A DNA stretch of 64,000 bases from Alcanivorax sp. DG881 (GTDB taxonomy: Bacteria > Pseudomonadota > Gammaproteobacteria > Pseudomonadales > Alcanivoracaceae): the NCBI RefSeq assembly GCF_000155615.1, contig NZ_DS989915.1, positions 3,698,847-3,762,846 of the forward strand, written 5' to 3'. This document shows positions 56,644 through 64,000 of this stretch, piece after piece; within the stretch, counting starts at the first letter, position 1, and the number at the start of each line of letters is the position of its first letter. The translations under genes and the position numbers were made by a program. A model generated the notes under the pieces. That model was given only the letters and a program-made list of their open reading frames with translations, was not told the origin of the DNA and ran no database searches.

Positions 56644-57840
56644 ATGGATATTAACTTTACCCCGGAAGAACTGGCGTTTCGTGATGAAGTGCGCGTCTTC
56701 CTGGATACCAAGCTGCCGAAAGAAATCGCCAGCAAAGTGAAGAACGGCCAGCATCTGAGCAAAGACGACACCGTGCGCTGGCAGAAAATTCTCAATGAAC
56801 AGGGCTGGATGGCCCTGCACTGGCCGAAAGAGCATGGCGGCACGGGCTGGTCGCCGATTCAGAAGCACATTTTTGAAGAAGAATGCGCAGAGTACGGTGC
56901 CCCGAGTGTGTTGCCGTTCGGTGTGAACATGGTGGCGCCGGTGATCATCAAGTTCGGTACCGAAGAGCAAAAGCAGAAGTACCTGCCGCCGATCCTCAAC
57001 AGTGATGTGTGGTGGTGCCAGGGTTACTCCGAGCCGGGTGCCGGTTCTGACCTGGCCGGCCTGAAAACCAAGGCGGTGCGCGAAGGCGATCATTACGTGG
57101 TCACCGGCCAGAAGACCTGGACCACCCTGGGCCAGCATGCCGACTGGATTTTCTGTCTGGTACGCACTGACCCCAGCGCCAAAAAACAGGAAGGCATTTC
57201 TTTCCTGCTGATCGACATGAAAACGCCGGGCATCACGGTGCGTCCGCTGATCACCCTGGACGGCGAGCATGAAGTCAACGAAGTGTTCTTCGATGAAGTG
57301 AAAGTGCCGGTAGAAAATCTGGTGGGTGAAGAGAACAAGGGCTGGACCTGCGCCAAGTACCTGCTGACCTTCGAGCGTACCGGTATCGCCGGTGTGGGCC
57401 AGTCCAAGGCGGCCCTCAAACACCTTAAAGAGGTGGCGCGCAAAGTGCAGCAGAACGGTAAGCCGCTGATTGACGATCCACTGTTCCGCAACCGTCTGGC
57501 GGACGTGGAAATGGAACTGATGGCGCTGGAAATGACCAACCTGCGTACTGTGGCTGCGGCCCAGGCCGGTGGTGTTCCTGGTGCAGAAAGTTCTTTCCTG
57601 AAAATCATGGGTACCGAACTGCGTCAGGAAATTACCGATCTGTTCCGCCGAGCCGCTGGCCCTTACGCCCAGCCGTTCCTGCCGGAAAGTTTCGAGGCGG
57701 ATTATGACGGTGAACCGGTTGGCCCGGAATTCGCCAACACGGTATCCACCAAGTACTTCAATATGCGCAAGCTGTCGATCTTCGGCGGTTCCAATGAAAT
57801 TCAGAAGAACATCATCGCCAAGATGATTCTCGGTCTGTAA
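56644..57840 (+). CDS. acyl-CoA dehydrogenase (PimC-like large subunit)
   Basis: A 398-residue FAD-dependent dehydrogenase with the FAD/substrate motif GYSEPGAGSDLAGLKT, TGQKTWTTLGQHADW and the C-terminal SIFGGSNEIQKNIIAKMILGL. The length and position directly before a second, 380-residue dehydrogenase match PimC and PimD, which act together on pimeloyl-CoA in R. palustris. It starts 18 nt after the bifunctional enzyme and ends 12 nt before the next gene, so the three are one operon. Confidence 0.93.
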   Translation: MDINFTPEELAFRDEVRVFLDTKLPKEIASKVKNGQHLSKDDTVRWQKILNEQGWMALHWPKEHGGTGWSPIQKHIFEEECAEYGAPSVLPFGVNMVAPVIIKFGTEEQKQKYLPPILNSDVWWCQGYSEPGAGSDLAGLKTKAVREGDHYVVTGQKTWTTLGQHADWIFCLVRTDPSAKKQEGISFLLIDMKTPGITVRPLITLDGEHEVNEVFFDEVKVPVENLVGEENKGWTCAKYLLTFERTGIAGVGQSKAALKHLKEVARKVQQNGKPLIDDPLFRNRLADVEMELMALEMTNLRTVAAAQAGGVPGAESSFLKIMGTELRQEITDLFRRAAGPYAQPFLPESFEADYDGEPVGPEFANTVSTKYFNMRKLSIFGGSNEIQKNIIAKMILGL

Positions 57841-57852
57841 GGAGTATTGAGC

Positions 57853-58995
57853 ATGGATTTTAAACTGAGCGACGAACAGCGCATGCTCGAAGAAACCGTG
57901 GGCCGCTTGGTTCGCGATGGCTATCCCTTCGACGTACGCGAAAAAGCCCGTACCAGTGAGCTGGGGTATTCCGCTGAAATGTGGCAGCAGTTTGCCGAGC
58001 TTGGCCTGTTGGGCGTGCCGTTTTCCGAAGACTTTGGTGGCTTCAACGGCGGCGGCCCGGAACTGATGGTCGTGGCCGAAGGCTTTGGCCGCGGCCTGGT
58101 ACTGGAACCTTACCTGGCAACAGTGGTGCTGAGCGGCACGCTGATCAATTCACTGGGCAGCGATGCGCAGAAAGAAAAACTGATCAGTGCGATTGTTGGT
58201 GGTGAGTTGCGTCTGGCACTGGCTGCTTACGAGCCGGAAGGCCGTTACGACCACACCCACGTGGCAGCCACCGCAGAGAAAAGTGGCGATGGCTACAGCC
58301 TGACGGGTAACAAGGCCGTGGTGCTCCACGGTGACAGCGCCGACCAGCTGGTGGTGATTGCCCGTACCGGCGGTAATGGCACGGACCGTGATGGTTTGTC
58401 TGCGTTTATCGTGGATGCCAACGCCGACGGTGTCAGCCGTCGCGGTTACGAAACCATCGACGGGCTGCGTGCGGCGGAAATTACCTTTAACAAGGCGGCA
58501 GCGGAATTGCTGGGCGAAGAAGGCAAGGCCATTGATGCGCTGGAAGCTTCCCTGGCGCTGGGCATTGTTGCCCTGTGCGCAGAAGCCACCGGTGCCATGG
58601 AAGTGGCCTGTGATCAGACGTTGGCCTATATCAAGGAACGCCAGCAGTTTGGTGTGGCCATTGGCAAGTTCCAGGCGCTGCAGCATCGCATGGTGGAAAT
58701 GCGTATGGAGCTGGAAAAAGCGCGTTCCATGACCATCTTTGCGGCCTGTTCTCTGGACGCTCCGGCCCAGGTTTGCGCCAAGCGTGTAGCCGCCGCCAAG
58801 GCGATTATCGGCAAGTCCGGTCGCAAGGTGGCGGAAGAAGCTATCCAGTTGCATGGCGGCATGGGCATGATGGAAGAAACCGCAGTGGCCCATTACGCCA
58901 AGCGGATTGTGCTCATTGATCACCAGCTGGGTGATCTGGGTTACCACATGCAGCAGCTGGAAAGCTTGCTGGATGTGGATGACGATGCAGCATAA
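57853..58995 (+). CDS. acyl-CoA dehydrogenase (PimD-like small subunit)
   Basis: A 380-residue dehydrogenase of the same superfamily, more divergent. LGVPFSEDFGGFNGGGPELMVVAEGFGRGL is followed by a shortened FAD region (ALAAYEPEGRYDHTHV) that lacks the usual TEP..GSD motif. The C-terminus contains AIQLHGGMGMMEETAVAHYAKR. Such a degenerate partner is typical of PimD-like subunits in heteromeric dehydrogenases. ATG 57853 has GGAG 8 nt upstream; TTG 57847 is less likely. A strong terminator follows. Confidence 0.9.
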   Translation: MDFKLSDEQRMLEETVGRLVRDGYPFDVREKARTSELGYSAEMWQQFAELGLLGVPFSEDFGGFNGGGPELMVVAEGFGRGLVLEPYLATVVLSGTLINSLGSDAQKEKLISAIVGGELRLALAAYEPEGRYDHTHVAATAEKSGDGYSLTGNKAVVLHGDSADQLVVIARTGGNGTDRDGLSAFIVDANADGVSRRGYETIDGLRAAEITFNKAAAELLGEEGKAIDALEASLALGIVALCAEATGAMEVACDQTLAYIKERQQFGVAIGKFQALQHRMVEMRMELEKARSMTIFAACSLDAPAQVCAKRVAAAKAIIGKSGRKVAEEAIQLHGGMGMMEETAVAHYAKRIVLIDHQLGDLGYHMQQLESLLDVDDDAA

Positions 58996-59002
58996 GTAGA
59001 CG

Positions 59003-59029
59003 AAAAGGGCGGCTTCGGCCGCCCTTTTT
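59003..59029 (+). terminator. intrinsic terminator of the beta-oxidation operon
   Basis: GGGCGGC-TTCG-GCCGCCC followed by T5, about 12 nt past the second dehydrogenase. Confidence 0.93.
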
Positions 59030-59166
59030 CGTTGTCTGTGGCGGTCGCTAACGACACAGGGGCGGCCTGAAACGACAATCCACGCAATGCGCTATTTGAA
59101 GCGGGCCTGCCTTCCCCCAGTGTGTGGACTGACTTTTACTGTTTTGCGTTTTACGGGAGAGAAAGC

Positions 59167-60195
59167 ATGAGTGTGAATCGCCAGATTATTTTATCCGAGT
59201 ACCCCAAGGGGATGCCCCAGCCTGAACATCTGCCTTTGAAAGAAGGCGCGATGCCTTCGCCGAAAGAGGGCCAGGTCCTGATCAAGACCATCTACCTGTC
59301 CCTGGACCCGTACATGCGTGGGCGCATGAGCCCGGCCAAGTCCTATGCGGCCAGCGTGGAGCTGGGTGATGTGATGCAGGGCGGCACCGTCGGCCAGATT
59401 GTGGAATCGCGCCTGGAAGGCTATGAAGCCGGTGACTACGTGCTGGGCTTCGGTGGCTGGCAGGAATACTCCGTGCAGGGCAAGGAGATGCTGCGCAAGC
59501 TGGACCCGAAGCAGGTGCCGATCAGCACGGCGCTGGGCGTGCTGGGTATGCCGGGCTTTACCGCCTATGCAGGTCTGCTGGAAATTGGTCAGCCCAAAGA
59601 AGGCGAAACCGTGGTGGTGTCTGCGGCCAGCGGCGCGGTGGGTCAGATTGTTGGGCAGATCGCCAAGATCAAAGGCTGCCGCGTGGTCGGTGTTGCCGGT
59701 GCACCGGACAAGTGCCAGCACGTGGTGGACACCTATGGCTTCGATGCCTGTGTGAACTACAAGGACGACGATTTCGAGGCTCAACTGAAAGCCGCCTGCC
59801 CCAATGGCATTGATGTTTACTTCGAGAACGTGGGTGGCAAGGTGTTCGATGCGGTGATGAAGCTGGTGAACGACTTCGCCCGTATTCCCCTGTGTGGTCG
59901 CATTGCTCACTACAACGATACCGAAGCGCCCCAGGGGCCGGATCAGTTGCCCGCGTTTCTGACCAAGCTGCTGGTGAAACGGGTATTGATCAAGGGCTTT
60001 ATCCAGTTCGATTATGCTCACCTGATGAAAGATTTTGTCCGCGACATGAGCACCTGGATGCAGGCCGGCAAAATCCAGTATCAGGAAGATGTGGTTGAAG
60101 GGCTGGAAAACACCGTGGATGCCTTCCAGGGGCTGCTGCAAGGGCGTAACCGGGGCAAGCTGCTGGTACGGGTCAGCGAAGATACCTCCCGGTAA
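59167..60195 (+). CDS. NADP-dependent medium-chain oxidoreductase (CurA/PTGR-like)
   Basis: A 342-residue zinc-independent MDR protein. The start IILSEYPKGMPQPEHL, the segment SLDPYMRGRM, the nucleotide motif AASGAVGQIVGQIAK (about residues 157-171) and FENVGGKVFDAVM match the leukotriene B4 dehydrogenase/CurA group. These enzymes reduce alpha,beta-unsaturated ketones or aldehydes with NADPH. It is the first gene of a three-gene group with overlapping ends. GGGAGAGAAAGC precedes ATG 59167. Confidence 0.92.
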   Translation: MSVNRQIILSEYPKGMPQPEHLPLKEGAMPSPKEGQVLIKTIYLSLDPYMRGRMSPAKSYAASVELGDVMQGGTVGQIVESRLEGYEAGDYVLGFGGWQEYSVQGKEMLRKLDPKQVPISTALGVLGMPGFTAYAGLLEIGQPKEGETVVVSAASGAVGQIVGQIAKIKGCRVVGVAGAPDKCQHVVDTYGFDACVNYKDDDFEAQLKAACPNGIDVYFENVGGKVFDAVMKLVNDFARIPLCGRIAHYNDTEAPQGPDQLPAFLTKLLVKRVLIKGFIQFDYAHLMKDFVRDMSTWMQAGKIQYQEDVVEGLENTVDAFQGLLQGRNRGKLLVRVSEDTSR

Positions 60196-61649
60196 TGGCA
60201 ACAGTGGAGGCGCAGGTCCAGGCGCTTTTTGCTCTGCATGGCCCGCGCTACCGCTGGCTTGCAACGATAACGGTGATGCTGGGCACCATGTCCGTGGTGC
60301 TGGCGTCCACCATTATCAATGTGGCTATTCCCACCATCATGATCGAGTTCCAGCTGGCGCAGGATCAAGTGCACTGGCTGGCGACCGGTTTCCTGGCAGC
60401 AATGACAGTGGGCATGCTGCTCAATGCTTGGTGTACCCAACGATTTGGGGCCCGTGGTGCTTATTTGTTGGCCATGGGCCTGTTTGTGGTGGTGTCCATT
60501 ATTGGCGCTGCCAGTGAACATTTCCCCTTGCTGGTGGCTGCCCGGGTAGGGCAGGGCCTGCTGGCCGGGCTGATCCAGCCGCTGGCCATGATTACCATCT
60601 TCCAGGTGTTCCCTCTCAATCGTCGCGGTCAGGCCATGGGTATCTATGGGCTGGGTGTTGTCCTGGGCCCGGCCATTGCTCCGGCCATTGGCGGGGTGCT
60701 GGTGGATACGTTGTCCTGGCGGGCGGTGTTTCTGGTGGTGCTGCCGGCCTGTGTCGTGGGGATGGTCATGGCAGCCCGCTACCTGCCACGGCGTGAAGCC
60801 GAGGCGGACCCGGTTGCACTCGACAGGGTGGGGCTGATCTCGCTGGCGCTGGGTATCACGGCCTTGCTGTGGGCACTGGCCAATGGGCATCGCCGCGACT
60901 GGATCGACCCACTGCTGTTGCTGGCGTTTTTCGGTGGCTTGGGGCTGTCCGCGTTTTTTGTTTATTGGCAAACCCGTCTGCAGCATCCGTTAATGGATCT
61001 GCGGGTGTTTCGCTACCGGGGCTTCACTGGCAGTTTCCTCATGTCCATGGTGATTGGTGCCGGGGTGTTCGCTTCCACCTACATCACTCCATTGTATTTT
61101 CAGCAAGTGCTGGGCGAGAACGCGGCCAGCGCGGGGTTGATGTTGATGCCGGCGGGCCTGGCCATGGCCTTTACCTTTCCGGTAGCGGGCCACCTGACCG
61201 ATCGTTTCCCGGAAACGCGGATCATGGCAGCGGGGCTGGTGTTGTTTATCTTCAACATGGTGCTGATGGCCGGTGCTAACCTGGGCACGTCAGCGGTGTG
61301 GCTGGTGTGGTGGACCTTGCTGGGCCGGGTGGGATTGGGGCTGATGATGCCGCCATCGTCCACCGGGGCTCTGGGGCTGTTGCCGCCGGCGCTGATCCCC
61401 CAGGGCTCGGGCATTTTTAATTTTGGTCGCCAGATTGGTGGCGCACTGGGTGTGAACCTGTGCGCCCTGTGTATTCAGTTTTTCAGTGAATCCTTTGCCC
61501 AGACTCGGCCGGATGCGTCGGCGGCGCAATCGTTCGAGGCGGGTTTTGATATGGCATTTCTGCTGTTGCTGGCCATCTTTGTGGCGGCACTGTTGCCGCT
61601 GCGCAGCATGCAGCAGGGCATGCGACATTTGGGAGAACAACGAACATGA
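60195..61649 (+). CDS. MFS transporter, DHA2 family (EmrB/QacA-like)
   Basis: A 484-residue inner-membrane antiporter with about fourteen hydrophobic segments. Family motifs: LASTIINVAIPTI in TM1, HWLATGFLAAMTVGMLLNAW, and the antiporter motif C in GLGVVLGPAIAPAIGGVL (about residue 150). It probably exports a toxic compound using the proton gradient. Its start overlaps the stop of the oxidoreductase (TAATG) and has no strong ribosome site, so it depends on coupled translation. Together with that enzyme it may form a detoxify-and-export unit. Confidence 0.9.
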   Translation: MATVEAQVQALFALHGPRYRWLATITVMLGTMSVVLASTIINVAIPTIMIEFQLAQDQVHWLATGFLAAMTVGMLLNAWCTQRFGARGAYLLAMGLFVVVSIIGAASEHFPLLVAARVGQGLLAGLIQPLAMITIFQVFPLNRRGQAMGIYGLGVVLGPAIAPAIGGVLVDTLSWRAVFLVVLPACVVGMVMAARYLPRREAEADPVALDRVGLISLALGITALLWALANGHRRDWIDPLLLLAFFGGLGLSAFFVYWQTRLQHPLMDLRVFRYRGFTGSFLMSMVIGAGVFASTYITPLYFQQVLGENAASAGLMLMPAGLAMAFTFPVAGHLTDRFPETRIMAAGLVLFIFNMVLMAGANLGTSAVWLVWWTLLGRVGLGLMMPPSSTGALGLLPPALIPQGSGIFNFGRQIGGALGVNLCALCIQFFSESFAQTRPDASAAQSFEAGFDMAFLLLLAIFVAALLPLRSMQQGMRHLGEQRT

Positions 61650-62578
61650 ACAAGACCGGGAATGACAAGCCGGACATTCTGGTAATTGGTGCCGGTGCTA
61701 TCGGCAGTTTCTATGGCGCGATTCTGAAGCGGGCGGGTTGTACCGTGAGCGTGGTGCTGCGGTCGGATTATGACGCAGTAAAGGCCGACGGCTTTCGCTT
61801 TACCAGCCCTCTGGGAGAGCTGTCGTGGACACCGGATCAGGTCTATCAACCTGGCGATACCCCGGTACGACATCCGGATTATGTGTTGCTGTGCGTCAAG
61901 GTGCTACCCGGTGTGGACCGGGCTGAACTGGTGCGCCCCTGGCTGGGCGAGCATACCGGGCTGGTGTTGATTGAGAATGGTCTGGATATCGAGCGTGAGC
62001 TGGCGGATGCCTTCCCGCGCAATCCTCTGGTGAGCTGTCTGGCGTTTATTGCGGTGAGTCGCACTGGCCCGGGCACTGTTAACCATCAGGCCTATGGGCA
62101 GCTGGTCATGGGGAGTTTTCCCACGGGATTTGATCATCATTGCGCGCAGTTGGCGGGCTTGTTCCGCGAGGGGGGCATCGATATCAACGAGACGGATGCG
62201 GTGGTGGGTGAACGCTGGCGCAAGTGCGTCTGGAATACCCCGTTCAATCCGTTGAGCGTGCTGGCCAACGGGGCCGATACCTTGACCATGCTCGATGCGC
62301 CAGGCGGTGAAGCGTTGATTCGCACCTTGATGGAAGAGGTGATCTCGGTGGCCCAGGCCGATGGCTACCCCATGCCGGACGGCATTATCGAGAAGAACCT
62401 GTCAGGAACCCGGGCCATGGGCGCGTATAAAAACTCCATGGCGCTGGATTATCTGAACGACAGGCCCATCGAGCTGGATGCGATTCTTGGCAACGTGGTC
62501 GCCATAGCGGACCGCCTGAATGTGCCGGTTCCCCATCTGCGCACTGTGCTGGTAACGCTGCGCATCCGGCAGGCATGA
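61646..62578 (+). CDS. 2-dehydropantoate 2-reductase-like (ApbA/PanE family) oxidoreductase
   Basis: A 310-residue NADP-dependent reductase-fold protein. The N-terminal ILVIGAGAIGSFYGAIL (about residues 11-27) is the nucleotide motif. The middle holds the catalytic lysine in VGERWRKCVWNTPFNPLSVL, and the C-terminal part has the expected all-helical shape. Ketopantoate reduction is possible, but the partner genes give no link to coenzyme A synthesis, so a related 2-keto acid is equally likely. It overlaps the MFS gene by 4 nt (ATGA) and ends the group. Confidence 0.85.
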   Translation: MNKTGNDKPDILVIGAGAIGSFYGAILKRAGCTVSVVLRSDYDAVKADGFRFTSPLGELSWTPDQVYQPGDTPVRHPDYVLLCVKVLPGVDRAELVRPWLGEHTGLVLIENGLDIERELADAFPRNPLVSCLAFIAVSRTGPGTVNHQAYGQLVMGSFPTGFDHHCAQLAGLFREGGIDINETDAVVGERWRKCVWNTPFNPLSVLANGADTLTMLDAPGGEALIRTLMEEVISVAQADGYPMPDGIIEKNLSGTRAMGAYKNSMALDYLNDRPIELDAILGNVVAIADRLNVPVPHLRTVLVTLRIRQA

Positions 62579-62611
62579 CGATTCGCCACTGAAGCGAATC
62601 ATGTCAATCAG

Positions 62612-62651
62612 GCCGCAACATGATACTTATCGTCATGTTGCGGTTTTTTTT
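62612..62651 (+). terminator. intrinsic terminator after the reductase-like gene
   Basis: CCGCAACATGA-TACTTATCG-TCATGTTGCGG followed by T8. A second small hairpin (GATTCGC/GCGAATC, 62580-62600) precedes it. The rest of the gap to 62899 shows no gene. Confidence 0.93.
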
Positions 62652-62899
62652 GTCACCTTTTTGTTAAGCAATAAATTGATCAGCGCAAAAGCGCTCAATG
62701 AAGATCGGCCGGAGGACGAGCCTGTAAAAGAAGGGGTGAGCGCTTGAGACGGATACACAGGAAATGTCCCCGTATACCGTAAAAGTAGATAAAAGCCTGA
62801 TTTTTGTAGATTTTTAAATTACAAACGCTAACGCGCAGGCACTGGCGCGCTGTCGCATGCATCCGTGACTATGTAGTCCGAAAACAAGAAAAGGGTGAC

Positions 62900-64000
62900 A
62901 TGATGCGTATAATAAAACTCCCCGCCATCGCCTGCCTGCTGCTGTTGCCATTGCTGCAAGCCTGTGAAGAAGAACCGGATGTGTTCGTGCCGCCGGACCC
63001 TGGCAATGCCCTCATTTACGCTTACCCCTCCAGTGGCATGGTGGACTTGCCTTTGGGAAGCAAGCTGCTGCTGACGTTTTCCAACGGTATTGATGAGGCT
63101 GCGGCCAGGGAAGATTGTCAGCCCGACGGTGACAACTTTGTCGGCGCGCTTTGCCTGGCGGACAGCAAAGGGAATCTTGTTGACCTGGCCAGTGCCGAGG
63201 TGTCGAACCGGAATCGGACCTTGACGTTTTCCATGGAAAACCTGCGTGCCGGTGAGCAATACCGCCTTTGGGTGTCACCCGAGATTGCCCCGGGAGTGGT
63301 AAACCTGGGCCAGGACGGTCCGCTGATCACCTTCCGCACTCGCCAGTACCACCCAGTGCCTGATCAGGTGCCTGAGGTGTTGGTTATCAATCAGGAAAGC
63401 CCCGCGGTCTATCTGCCTGAGCCTGAAGGGGCTGAACGTTTTCCGTTCATGGATTTTTCGCCGGTACGCATCACCTTTACCGAGCCGCTGGTGCAAACCA
63501 CCGTACGCTATGGTGACACGGTGCAACTGGTGCATCAGGAATCCGGCGAGCTGGTGGATGCGCACATTCTGAGCGAGCGTCATTACATTACTCTCGACCC
63601 GAAAACCGATCTGATCGGCGGTGATACCTACACGCTGACGCTGGAGGGGCTGCAGGATTTTGATGAGGACGTGCTGGAGACGGTGGTTTATGAACTGACG
63701 CCCCGGTTATCCAAGGATGATGTGGCCGATCTCAATCCGCCGATCAAGCAGTTGATGAAAGCCCAGCCTGCGCTGGGTGATCCGGGGTACCCGGAAACGT
63801 CACGCCTGCACGGGCTGCCGCTCAACCAGTTCAACCTGGTCACCGAGGCCCTGGGCCTTACCCAGGTGGATGCCAAGCCGCTGGTGCTGGAAGGCTGGAT
63901 GGGGCGCCCGGATGAGCATGTACAAGCCGTGCCGGTGGTGGCCCGCGCCGGTCAGCAGCTGCGTATTACCGGTATCGATCCAATCCTGCTGGGCGGTGAA
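62900..64000 (+). CDS. lipoprotein with Ig-like domains (partial, runs off the window)
   Basis: An open frame of 367 codons with no stop before the window end, so the 3' part is missing. The N-terminus has two methionines and a signal ending in the lipobox LQAC (about residues 20-23) followed by acidic residues. The first mature segment (YPSSGMVDLPLGSKLLLTFSNGID) and a second (SPVRITFTEPL) look like bacterial Ig-like domains of the SbsA type. It may be a surface lipoprotein. AAGGGTGAC precedes the start; 62903 is an alternative. A second enzymatic domain could lie beyond 64000. Confidence 0.82.
   Translation, partial: MMRIIKLPAIACLLLLPLLQACEEEPDVFVPPDPGNALIYAYPSSGMVDLPLGSKLLLTFSNGIDEAAAREDCQPDGDNFVGALCLADSKGNLVDLASAEVSNRNRTLTFSMENLRAGEQYRLWVSPEIAPGVVNLGQDGPLITFRTRQYHPVPDQVPEVLVINQESPAVYLPEPEGAERFPFMDFSPVRITFTEPLVQTTVRYGDTVQLVHQESGELVDAHILSERHYITLDPKTDLIGGDTYTLTLEGLQDFDEDVLETVVYELTPRLSKDDVADLNPPIKQLMKAQPALGDPGYPETSRLHGLPLNQFNLVTEALGLTQVDAKPLVLEGWMGRPDEHVQAVPVVARAGQQLRITGIDPILLGGE

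Overview
The window looks like chromosomal DNA from a GC-rich, lipid- and hydrocarbon-using marine gammaproteobacterium. An Alcanivorax-type organism is my best guess, inferred from gene content rather than from a marker gene: there are several separate beta-oxidation clusters, a PQQ alcohol oxidation cluster, a DUF1302 outer-membrane protein and an RND pump. No rRNA, tRNA, CRISPR array or prophage is visible.

Layout. 0-10 kb: housekeeping genes (ligA, a lytic-transglycosylase-like lipoprotein, a PhzF-like protein) and a DAHP synthase with what looks like a complete attenuator, including a leader peptide rich in Tyr, Trp and Phe codons. A DUF1302 outer-membrane protein follows with a lipoprotein; its promoter has a palindromic operator inside the spacer. 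10-20 kb: acyl-CoA metabolism. One set is thiolase, MFE2-type dehydrogenase and MaoC hydratase with a divergent TetR gene. A second set (phosphatase-like protein, acyl-CoA dehydrogenase, APH-type kinase, two SDRs) resembles the ACAD10/11 or LvaA/LvaC route for gamma-hydroxyacyl-CoAs.

20-36 kb: a block of visibly lower GC holding an ethanol/alcohol oxidation system. It has a LuxR-type response regulator, a FIST sensor protein, a hybrid histidine kinase, a pentapeptide protein, a Ca-type PQQ alcohol dehydrogenase, cytochrome c, a SoxYZ-like carrier, a zinc hydrolase and an aldehyde dehydrogenase. A divergent SelO-like protein, a porin, a secreted peroxiredoxin and a TonB receptor resembling the PQQ importer PqqU follow. 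No pqq biosynthesis genes are present here. 36-40 kb: a metal-dependent hydrolase, an aldehyde dehydrogenase, an IclR regulator and a 304-bp MITE.

40-47 kb: a complete RND efflux operon (MFP, pump, OMF) with a divergent TetR gene and an AcrR-like operator between them. 47-62.6 kb: an acyl-CoA ligase, a LivHMGFK-type ABC transporter, a FadB-like bifunctional enzyme and two acyl-CoA dehydrogenases, which together resemble a pim-type dicarboxylate/fatty-acid pathway. An NADP oxidoreductase, an MFS transporter and a ketopantoate-reductase-like gene come next. The window ends inside a large lipoprotein gene.

The most unusual structure is a set of intergenic elements in the first 18.3 kb built on a strict 7-nt period. 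They occur in at least four different sequence flavours and mostly start within a few bases of a stop codon. One is a perfect 25-copy array of AGCTACG.
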